Positions 1-5,464 of a stretch of DNA of 5,464 bases are shown piece by piece (positions within the stretch are counted from its first letter, which is position 1; each line of letters begins with the position of its first letter). A program made the position numbers and the translations under genes. The stretch is from an uncultured Bacillota bacterium (GTDB lineage: Bacteria > Bacillota > Clostridia > Caldicoprobacterales > UBA3941): positions 1 to 5,464 of the forward strand of contig CALGOY010000006.1 of the NCBI GenBank assembly GCA_937960725.1. Reading direction: 5' to 3'. The notes beneath the pieces are model-generated. The model saw nothing but the letters and a program-made list of their open reading frames with translations. It searched no databases and was not told where the DNA came from.

Positions 1-2
1 CA

Positions 3-935
<933 letters not shown>

Positions 936-965
936 CTTATAATTATTATTTTTTTACTATTTCGT

Positions 966-1012
966 GTTGCATAATGGATTGAAAGCGATTAAAATAAAAA
1001 ACATGATGCAAC
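966..1012. repeat. Interrupted inverted repeat framing the yajC promoter
   Basis: GTTGCATAATG (966-976) and CATGATGCAAC (1002-1012) are reverse complements at 10 of 11 positions, with 7 unbroken outer pairs, separated by 25 bases. The left arm covers the proposed -35 box and the right arm begins at the proposed transcription start. It could be a pair of operator half-sites or simply chance in AT-rich DNA. The long loop argues against a stable RNA hairpin, and the left arm would not be in the transcript made from this promoter. Confidence 0.45.
967..995 (+). promoter_or_regulatory. Candidate sigma-A promoter for yajC
   Basis: TTGCAT (967-972) and TAAAAT (990-995) are separated by exactly 17 bases. 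The -10 box matches the consensus at five of six positions, the -35 only at its TTG. Transcription would start near 1002, giving a leader of about 43 bases ahead of yajC. The absence of a terminator after tgt means yajC could also be read from upstream. This is a sequence match only. Confidence 0.45.
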
Positions 1013-1044
1013 TATGTAAAAAATAATGGAGAAGGAGGGATAAT

Positions 1045-1347
1045 ATGGATGCTCAACCAGTTGACGGTGTTGCAGCGGTTATAGGAACTCTATTGCCGTT
1101 TATTTTAATGATTGTTATTTTTTATTTTTTCATCATCCGCCCACAGAGAAAGAGGGAAAAAGAAACTAGAGAAATGTTAGAGTCTCTAAAAGTGGGCGAT
1201 AATGTTACTACTATTGGTGGAATTTGTGGTAAAATAGTGGCTATCCGAGACGATATTTTAACAGTGGAAGTTGGTACTGATAAAGTAAAATTAGTATTTG
1301 AGAGATGGGCTATACGAAGTGTAGACAAGCCCATATCCGATGATTAA
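1045..1347 (+). CDS. yajC: Preprotein translocase accessory subunit YajC
   Basis: YajC is a small single-span membrane protein associated with SecDF and the SecYEG protein-export channel. The 100-residue product has a short outside N-terminus, one hydrophobic helix at about 11-31, and the family hallmark FYFFIIRPQRKREKE at 26-40, where the helix runs into a basic cytoplasmic segment. The conserved cytoplasmic part follows: GDNVTTIGGICGKI (51-64), a DD pair at 69-70, and a closing RWAIRSV (87-93). Length is normal for the family. An AAGGAGG site at 1032-1038, six bases before the ATG, fixes the start. It stands in the usual place after tgt but is followed by a terminator and not by secD/secF, so here it seems to be its own transcription unit, possibly with read-in from tgt. 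Its precise biochemical role is still unsettled in the family. Confidence 0.96.
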   Translation: MDAQPVDGVAAVIGTLLPFILMIVIFYFFIIRPQRKREKETREMLESLKVGDNVTTIGGICGKIVAIRDDILTVEVGTDKVKLVFERWAIRSVDKPISDD

Positions 1348-1356
1348 AAATAGGAC

Positions 1357-1389
1357 AAAAGGCCTGTTCAAAGAGGGACAGGCTTTTTT
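1357..1389 (+). terminator. Rho-independent terminator after yajC
   Basis: An eight-pair stem (1362-1369 with 1376-1383, one G-U pair) closes a six-base loop (AAAGAG) and is followed at once by six Ts (1384-1389). A run of As before the stem (1357-1360) can pair with the T run and lengthen the stem. It begins ten bases after the yajC stop, so it ends the yajC transcript. Confidence 0.9.
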
Positions 1390-1435
1390 ATTTAGCTTGA
1401 TTCCCCCCAAGGATAAGTCATATTTACTAATATTT

Positions 1436-1445
1436 TTGCATAATG
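1436..1445. repeat. Second copy of the TTGCATAATG motif
   Basis: These ten bases are identical to 967-976 in the yajC promoter region. Here the motif lies 47 bases before the start of the next gene, with no -10 box at promoter spacing, so it is not a second promoter of the same design. A shared regulator site is possible but unproven; coincidence in AT-rich intergenic DNA is also plausible. Confidence 0.35.
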
Positions 1446-1462
1446 ATTAAACAAGGATTCGT

Positions 1463-1471
1463 GGGGAGGAG
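1463..1471 (+). promoter_or_regulatory. Ribosome binding site deciding the start of the TIGR04086 gene
   Basis: GGGGAGGAG lies here. The GTG at 1471 shares its first base with this site and so leaves no room for initiation. The in-frame ATG at 1483 lies 11 bases after its end, a little long but workable, and is the better start. Confidence 0.65.
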
Positions 1472-1482
1472 TGTATAGCGAT

Positions 1483-1893
1483 ATGAGGACTTCAAGGCGA
1501 TCGTCAGGTCAGAAAGAAACAGAATCCCTGCTTCAAATAGCCCTGGTGATAGTAAAAAGCTCAATCATTGCTGTTGTAGTTACCTTGATCTGTTTTATTA
1601 TATTTGCTCTAGTCATAAAACTATTTAATCTTCAGGAGACCATTATTCCAGCTGTGGTGCAAGTGATAAGGACTATATGTATTGCTCTAGGTGGATTGCT
1701 AGCGGCTAGATTTAGCAGGCGAAAAGGATGGCTTACAGGGGCTTTAACGGGCCTGCTATATATAGTTTGGGCCTTTTTAATAAGCGGATTTTTTGGCGAC
1801 GATATGAGCATGACTTCTGTAGTTTTTTCTGATATTCTGTTAGGAATAGTAGCTGGAACAGTAGGTGGAGTTATAGGGGTTAATTTAGATTAG
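1483..1893 (+). CDS. Small four-helix membrane protein, TIGR04086 (YrzE-like) family
   Basis: Function unknown. The 136-residue product has a basic, hydrophilic N-terminus (MRTSRRSSGQKETES) followed by four hydrophobic stretches at about 20-46, 56-76, 83-103 and 113-134. Helix 2 ends in LGGLLAARFSRRKGW (69-83), a short positive loop, and helix 4 is rich in Gly (GIVAGTVGGVIG, 121-132); this pattern and the length match the Firmicutes TIGR04086 membrane proteins, which in Clostridia often sit beside scfA and yajC. That assignment is by recollection of the family, not by a search. The positive loops suggest that both termini face the cytoplasm. No signal peptide or catalytic motif is seen. The start was chosen at ATG 1483 over GTG 1471 because of the ribosome site. 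No convincing promoter was found after the yajC terminator, and no terminator hairpin follows the stop. Confidence 0.8.
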   Translation: MRTSRRSSGQKETESLLQIALVIVKSSIIAVVVTLICFIIFALVIKLFNLQETIIPAVVQVIRTICIALGGLLAARFSRRKGWLTGALTGLLYIVWAFLISGFFGDDMSMTSVVFSDILLGIVAGTVGGVIGVNLD

Positions 1894-1916
1894 TAGCTAT
1901 TTTTATATCCATACCC

Positions 1917-1945
1917 TTGCAGTATTTTATAGACTGGGTTATAAT
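1917..1945 (+). promoter_or_regulatory. Strong sigma-A-type promoter for scfA
   Basis: TTGCAG (1917-1922) and a perfect TATAAT (1940-1945) are separated by 17 bases. Transcription should begin near 1952, about 43 bases before the scfA ATG. It is the best promoter match in the window and implies high expression of the small peptide gene independent of the membrane-protein gene upstream. Confidence 0.75.
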
Positions 1946-1994
1946 TATATTTGCTTAATTTTATTTAAACTACATACTGAGGAGGCTATAGCTT

Positions 1995-2135
1995 ATGAAA
2001 CATATAAAAGTATTACATAAGGGAACTTTAAGAGATAGTATTGAGAAAACTGGTTGCGGTGAATGCCAGGCATCCTGCCAATCCGCTTGCAAAACTTCCT
2101 GTACGGTAGCTAATCAGAGCTGCGAACAAAAATGA
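1995..2135 (+). CDS. scfA: SCIFF six-cysteine ranthipeptide precursor
   Basis: A 46-residue peptide with six cysteines at 21, 24, 28, 32, 36 and 43, starting MKHIKVLHKGTL and carrying the core CGECQASCQSACKTSC (21-36). This is the SCIFF (six cysteines in forty-five residues, TIGR03973) pattern, nearly universal in Clostridia. In characterised relatives (Thermoanaerobacter Tte1186a, C. thermocellum CteA) the radical SAM enzyme ScfB/CteB joins Cys32 to Thr37 by a thioether; both residues fall at exactly these positions here. The N-terminal ~20 residues are the leader recognised by the maturase. A GAGGAGG site (1979-1985) lies nine bases before the ATG. The gene has its own promoter and terminator. 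The maturase gene expected next is absent: recJ follows directly. The peptide's physiological role is uncertain; signalling has been proposed for ranthipeptides. Confidence 0.95.
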   Translation: MKHIKVLHKGTLRDSIEKTGCGECQASCQSACKTSCTVANQSCEQK

Positions 2136-2154
2136 TATATTCGTTGTTTCTAAG

Positions 2155-2189
2155 TAAAAGCTTCCGTGAGGAAGCTTTTAACTTTTTTT
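2155..2189 (+). terminator. Rho-independent terminator after scfA
   Basis: A perfect 11-pair stem (2155-2165 with 2170-2180) capped by a GTGA (GNRA-type) loop is followed after two bases by seven Ts (2183-2189). It ends the scfA transcript 20 bases after the stop codon. Since recJ starts only 17 bases further on, any recJ message made from the scfA promoter must read through it. Confidence 0.92.
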
Positions 2190-2206
2190 AAAATTGAGGG
2201 ATCTAT

Positions 2207-4699
2207 ATGACGATATTTCGACCTATTTTATCGAACTTGGAAGATGAAAATAAAATTATACAGGAACTTACGGGTAAGCTTAATATTTCTCCTATAACTG
2301 CTAAAATTTTAATCAACAGAGGGATCTGCAGTCTTGACCAAGCTATGGAATTTTTAAATCCTTCACTGGACAAGCTCCTTGATCCTTTTGAGCTTCAGGA
2401 TATGGACAAGGCTGTAAAAAGGATAGAGCAAGCTGCAAAGAATAATGAGCATATAACAATCTATGGAGATTATGACGTAGATGGCATAACCGCTGCTTCG
2501 CTTCTTTATAAATTTCTTACTAAGAATGGCTGTAGCGTGGATGTATACCTTCCAGATCGCCATATCGAAGGATATGGAATTAATATAGACGCTTTAGATA
2601 TTATCCATGGGCGCGGTACGGATTTGCTTATCAGTGTAGATTGCGGTATTACAGCCATTGAGGAAACCGAATATGCAAATAAGCTGGGAATGGATGTGAT
2701 TATTACCGACCACCATCAATGCCAAAGGGTGTTGCCCAGTGCAGTTGCTGTAGTTAACCCTAGCAGGGAGCCCAAGCTTTATAATAAGTATCAGCTGGCC
2801 GGAGTAGGGGTTGCAGGAAAGCTGGTACATGCCCTAGGGGGAGTTAAAGCGCTAGAAGAGTATCTAGATCTTATAGCTTTAGGTACAATTGCAGATGTGG
2901 TGCCGCTAATAGGAGAAAACCGCATATTTGCTGCACTGGGGCTAGAAAAGATAAATGCTAAACCACGGCCGGGGATTCAAGCATTAATAGAGGTTTCTAG
3001 GCTAGGAAAAAGTAAAATTGATGCAGGAAAGGTGGCCTTTGGTCTGGCACCTCGTTTAAACGCGGCCGGAAGGATGGCTCATCCGCGGGATGGCTTTTTG
3101 CTTCTAGTAGCTAAAAATATGGAGGAAGCCATGCCACTAGCAGCTGCTCTTGAAGAAAACAACAAAAAGCGCCAGGATATAGAGGCGGCTGTCATAAGGG
3201 ATGCAGAAGAGATGATCGAAAATGATGTAGATTTAAGCAGAGATCGGATAATGGTGCTAGGGCAAGAAGGTTGGGATTCAGGGGTAATCGGCATCGCTGC
3301 CTCTAAATTAACTGATAAGTACAATAGGCCTTGCTTATTGATATCCATATCCGGAGATGAGGGCACGGGATCTGGGAGAAGCATCGAGGGCTTCGATCTA
3401 TATAAAGCTTTAAGCTCCTGTAGTGAATTATTTATGCGATTTGGAGGGCACCAGCAGGCTGCAGGTTTTTCTATTTCTGTTGATAACATAGATAAATTGA
3501 GGGAGCATTTATTGGATTATACTCAGGCACATATAGATGATGACATGCTTTTACCTAAATTTTATTTTGATACTGTTCTCAATCCATCTGATATAAATTA
3601 TAACTTAATAAAAGAATTAGAAAGGCTTGATCCCCATGGGGTGGGCAATCCATCGCCTTCCTTTTTGATAGCAGATGCTATAGTAGAAGATAGTAGAAAA
3701 GTAGGTAGAGAAGGAAATCATCTAAAAATGTCTATAGGGCTAGGGCAGCGTTTGTGGGATGCCATAGCATTTAACGCAGGTTCCAAATTTAAATTTCTGG
3801 AACCAAACCAGCGGGTATCTTTGCTTGCTGGCCTCGATAGGAACGAGTGGAAGGGAGTCAGCAAGATTCAGTTTATGGTCCAGCATGTAGAGATGCATAT
3901 TGACGGAGTCGAAGATTGCATAGACTTTCTAAAACCCTTTTATTTCAAATTTTTTGATGCTTTTTTTGCCTCTTTTATGTATAATAAAAATTATAAAACA
4001 AATAAAGAGGATGTAAAGATAGAAAAAAAAGTAGAAAGTGTAGATGACATCCTATATAAATTTAAAGAATCCCGATTGGGGAATTTGCTTTTAATAAACA
4101 CATATAGTATAGCTAAAGAGATACTAGCTAGATTTGCCAGGGAAGGAATACTGAATAATATAGCTGTTAGCTACGGCGATGCAAATATTGATAAGGGAAT
4201 AGGGGTAAATAGCTGTGTTTTAGCTCCATCCTTTTATGAAATACCCTATAGATACTATAAGAATATATATGTTATAGATGAAGAACATAGGTTTTGGAAT
4301 GTTCATAAGCATTGGGAAAGAGAAGCGGAAAAAGTGATTAGATTGGCAATTGGCTCCAAGGACATTGTAGACATTATAGAAGAGGAATGGAGCCATTATC
4401 GAGTAGATAGAAGTGATTTTGTATGTATTTATAAGTGGTTGCAATCATTGACTCCAGGAAGGAACCTGTGGCAAAATTGGGATGAGTTGTTGGATAGATA
4501 CAATAGCTCAAATAAGCTTCATAGAGTCAATGGTTTTCAAATGCGACTGATACTAGCTGTATTTGAAGAGCTAGATTTTATAAATGTAAATAGCGGCCAC
4601 AGATTTTTAAAGGTCAGCTGTGTTCAAAATCCTAGGCGTCGAAATTTAAACGAAAGTAGGTTATATCGTTACTACAAAACATGGATAGGTAGCGAATGA
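2207..4699 (+). CDS. recJ: Single-stranded-DNA-specific 5'-3' exonuclease RecJ, long Firmicutes form
   Basis: RecJ degrades single-stranded DNA 5' to 3' in recombination, mismatch and base-excision repair, using two Mn2+ ions. The DHH domain shows YGDYDVDG (86-93), LISVDCGIT (141-149), TDHH (167-170) and [11 protein letters not shown] (224-234), so all metal-binding motifs are present. [10 protein letters not shown] (281-290) and the DHHA1 part follow, with [14 protein letters not shown] (355-368), GSGRS (388-392) and [10 protein letters not shown] (412-421); an OB-fold lies at about 455-565. Residues from about 570 to 830 form the extra C-terminal region of Bacillus/Clostridia RecJ (PF10141-like, function unknown); total length 830 compares with about 786 in B. 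subtilis. This region contains VIDEEHRF (689-696), helicase-like in look but without a Walker A motif. The start has a modest GAGGG site six bases upstream. No promoter is visible between it and the scfA terminator. recJ-apt-relA is the conserved Firmicutes order. Confidence 0.97.
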   Translation: MTIFRPILSNLEDENKIIQELTGKLNISPITAKILINRGICSLDQAMEFLNPSLDKLLDPFELQDMDKAVKRIEQAAKNNEHITIYGDYDVDGITAASLLYKFLTKNGCSVDVYLPDRHIEGYGINIDALDIIHGRGTDLLISVDCGITAIEETEYANKLGMDVIITDHHQCQRVLPSAVAVVNPSREPKLYNKYQLAGVGVAGKLVHALGGVKALEEYLDLIALGTIADVVPLIGENRIFAALGLEKINAKPRPGIQALIEVSRLGKSKIDAGKVAFGLAPRLNAAGRMAHPRDGFLLLVAKNMEEAMPLAAALEENNKKRQDIEAAVIRDAEEMIENDVDLSRDRIMVLGQEGWDSGVIGIAASKLTDKYNRPCLLISISGDEGTGSGRSIEGFDLYKALSSCSELFMRFGGHQQAAGFSISVDNIDKLREHLLDYTQAHIDDDMLLPKFYFDTVLNPSDINYNLIKELERLDPHGVGNPSPSFLIADAIVEDSRKVGREGNHLKMSIGLGQRLWDAIAFNAGSKFKFLEPNQRVSLLAGLDRNEWKGVSKIQFMVQHVEMHIDGVEDCIDFLKPFYFKFFDAFFASFMYNKNYKTNKEDVKIEKKVESVDDILYKFKESRLGNLLLINTYSIAKEILARFAREGILNNIAVSYGDANIDKGIGVNSCVLAPSFYEIPYRYYKNIYVIDEEHRFWNVHKHWEREAEKVIRLAIGSKDIVDIIEEEWSHYRVDRSDFVCIYKWLQSLTPGRNLWQNWDELLDRYNSSNKLHRVNGFQMRLILAVFEELDFINVNSGHRFLKVSCVQNPRRRNLNESRLYRYYKTWIGSE

Positions 4700-4711
4700 A
4701 ACAATGCGTAC

Positions 4712-4718
4712 AAGGAGG
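4712..4718 (+). promoter_or_regulatory. Ribosome binding site deciding the apt start
   Basis: AAGGAGG lies seven bases before the GTG at 4726. An in-frame ATG at 4696 overlaps the recJ stop as ATGA, but it has no ribosome site of this quality, would add ten residues not found in Apt proteins, and would place this site inside the gene. Confidence 0.85.
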
Positions 4719-4725
4719 AGTATAC

Positions 4726-5244
4726 GTGAATATTAAAGATAAAATAAGAATAGTTCCCGACTTTCCTAAGAAAGGGATAAGCTTTAAGGACATTACAACT
4801 TTGCTGAAAGATAAGGAGGCATATAACTATACTGTAGATGCTCTTGCTAGAGCTTGCAGGGATTGGAAGCCCGACATAGTAGTGGGACCAGAAGCAAGAG
4901 GATTTGTCATCGGTGCACCTTTAGCTTATAGTTTAAATATAGGTTTTTCGTTGGTAAGGAAATCGGGAAAACTGCCTGCAGAAACAGTTAGCTATGAGTA
5001 TGAGCTGGAATATGGAAAGGATATACTTGAAATCCACAAAGATGCTATTAAACCTGGAGAGAGGGTAGTAATAGCTGATGACTTATTAGCTACAGGGGGC
5101 ACAGCCCTTGCCTGTGCGCGACTAGTAGAAAAGCTTGGCGGGAAAGTAGTTGGAATTGTTTTTGTGGTTGAATTGGAATATCTAGGTGGTAGAAAATTAT
5201 TAAAAGATTATCCAGTGGAGTCCCTTGTGAAATATTACAATTAA
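4726..5244 (+). CDS. apt: Adenine phosphoribosyltransferase
   Basis: Apt makes AMP from adenine and PRPP in the cytoplasm (purine salvage). The 172-residue product, read from GTG 4726, starts [20 protein letters not shown] as bacterial Apt proteins do and has their usual 170-172 residue length. GPEARGF (54-60) and the mobile-loop region with VRKSGKLP (77-84) followed by YEYELEYG (90-97) are present, and [14 protein letters not shown] (114-127) is the PRPP-binding signature with its acidic pair D118-D119. It follows the recJ stop by 26 bases and precedes relA by 17 bases, so the three genes are very likely cotranscribed. Pairing with relA is conserved in Firmicutes. No broken motifs. Confidence 0.97.
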   Translation: MNIKDKIRIVPDFPKKGISFKDITTLLKDKEAYNYTVDALARACRDWKPDIVVGPEARGFVIGAPLAYSLNIGFSLVRKSGKLPAETVSYEYELEYGKDILEIHKDAIKPGERVVIADDLLATGGTALACARLVEKLGGKVVGIVFVVELEYLGGRKLLKDYPVESLVKYYN

Positions 5245-5261
5245 AAAGGATGTAGGATAAT

Positions 5262-5464
5262 ATGACAGCGCTCAAAGGTAAGCTTGTCCAATTTGAGAAA
5301 AAAATCAAGGAAATATACGGAGAAGAAAGCTACCATAGAGTAAAAAAAGCCTATGACTTTGCCGAGAAAGCTCATTCAGGCCAATATAGGTCTTCGGGAG
5401 AGCCTTTTATCGGATCGCCTCAAGCGACGTTGCATATGAGAGGCGAACGTTGTTCGGTGCGCCG
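5262..5464 (+). CDS. relA: RelA/SpoT-type (p)ppGpp synthetase/hydrolase, N-terminal start only; foreign sequence after about 5411
   Basis: Only the first 50 codons are real Rel sequence. VKKAYDFAEKAHSGQYRSSG (28-47) and then EPFI (48-51) match the beginning of the N-terminal HD (hydrolase) domain of bifunctional Rel proteins, which control the stringent response. The next residues should be I/T-HP followed by a hydrophobic helix; the His is a metal ligand of the hydrolase. Instead the frame reads GSPQATLHMRGERCSV, which has no likeness to Rel. The frame stays open to the window end, but I regard everything after about 5411 as joined-on sequence. The start ATG has a TAGGA four bases upstream and an AAAAGGA eleven bases upstream. 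Position after apt supports the identification. Full-length Rel would be about 720-740 residues. Confidence 0.88.
   Translation, partial: MTALKGKLVQFEKKIKEIYGEESYHRVKKAYDFAEKAHSGQYRSSGEPFIGSPQATLHMRGERCSVR
5411..5416. other. Probable chimeric join at a GATC
   Basis: Rel homology on the plus strand ends at codon 5409-5411 (Ile51), and aminotransferase-like sequence on the minus strand begins by about 5413. GATC occupies 5413-5416, exactly at the change. From 5412 to the end 32 of 53 bases are G or C and CpG is common, while the 120 bases at 5281-5400 have about 47 G or C. A ligation at a Sau3AI/MboI/DpnII-type site, or a chimeric read at a contig end, would give this picture. Confidence 0.6.
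5413..5463 (-). pseudogene. C-terminal fragment of a class I aminotransferase (aspartate type), cut at both ends
   Basis: Read on the minus strand from base 5463, the sequence gives GAPNNVRLSYATSLEAI. This resembles the C-terminal stretch of class I aspartate-type aminotransferases, in which the Arg of the R-x-SYA motif binds the substrate's alpha-carboxylate (R386 in E. coli aspartate aminotransferase). The rest of the enzyme would lie beyond the right edge, and its last ~10-15 residues are replaced by relA sequence, with an accidental stop at 5407-5409. It is short, so the match rests on one motif. The base composition differs from the rest of the window and suggests another genome or a distant locus. 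Confidence 0.5.

Noticed and set aside
936..965. Terminator after tgt
   Set aside because: There is a T run but no GC-containing hairpin before it.
1397..1426. Promoter for the TIGR04086 gene (TTGATT with TATTTA)
   Set aside because: The -10 box matches the consensus at only three of six positions; not better than background in this AT-rich stretch.
1471..1893. GTG at 1471 as start of the TIGR04086 gene
   Set aside because: It overlaps the end of its own ribosome binding site; the ATG at 1483 is in frame and properly spaced.
2144..2172. recJ promoter starting with TTGTTT at 2144
   Set aside because: The -10 position falls inside the scfA terminator stem (TGAGGA) and does not resemble a -10 box.
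2594..2830. Minus-strand open frame rich in Cys and His opposite recJ motifs II-III
   Set aside because: Its composition is explained by the reverse complement of the conserved DHH coding region; no supporting start signals.
3079..3489. 136-codon open frame on the minus strand opposite recJ
   Set aside because: It lies wholly inside well-conserved recJ coding sequence, shows no recognisable motif, and is Ser/Pro-rich as antisense shadows often are.
5090..5308. Minus-strand open frame across the apt-relA junction
   Set aside because: Antisense to the apt PRPP-binding motif and the relA start; no homology seen.
5262..5464. A Rel protein with a naturally mutated hydrolase site (HP changed to SP)
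   Set aside because: The whole stretch after Ile51, not one residue, departs from Rel, together with a base-composition shift and opposite-strand homology, so a sequence join explains it better.

Overview
The window reads as a piece of chromosome from a member of the Clostridia (Firmicutes). The evidence is the moderately AT-rich sequence, strong AAGGAGG-type ribosome sites, the long Firmicutes form of RecJ, a TIGR04086-type small membrane protein, and a six-cysteine SCIFF peptide gene (scfA), which is close to a signature of the class. No genus can be named from the sequence alone. All genes are on the plus strand except a short foreign-looking fragment at the extreme right end.

Layout, left to right. 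(1) The 3' part of tgt (tRNA-guanine transglycosylase, queuosine synthesis); its start lies before the window. (2) A promoter candidate embedded in an inverted repeat, then yajC (Sec translocon accessory protein), closed by a clear intrinsic terminator. (3) A four-helix membrane protein of the TIGR04086 type. (4) A very good sigma-A promoter, the 46-codon scfA gene, and a second strong intrinsic terminator. (5) recJ, apt and the beginning of relA, tightly packed (26 and 17 bases apart) and probably one transcript. No intergenic stretch exceeds 150 bases, and no tRNA, rRNA, CRISPR array or insertion sequence was seen.

The genes follow the familiar Clostridia order tgt - yajC - (TIGR04086, scfA, scfB, secD, secF) - recJ - apt - relA, but the radical SAM maturase scfB and the secD/secF pair are missing between scfA and recJ. 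scfA stands as a one-gene unit with its own promoter and terminator, and recJ begins 17 bases after that terminator's U-tract without a visible promoter. The functions are otherwise housekeeping: tRNA modification, protein export, single-strand DNA degradation in repair, adenine salvage and (p)ppGpp control.

The last ~50 bases do not belong to relA. Homology to Rel stops abruptly near base 5411, a GATC sits at 5413-5416, base composition jumps to about 60% GC, and the minus strand then reads like the C-terminal end of a class I (aspartate-type) aminotransferase. The simplest explanation is a chimeric sequence end (library or assembly join), not biology. The most interesting real biology is the SCIFF peptide gene and its missing partner.
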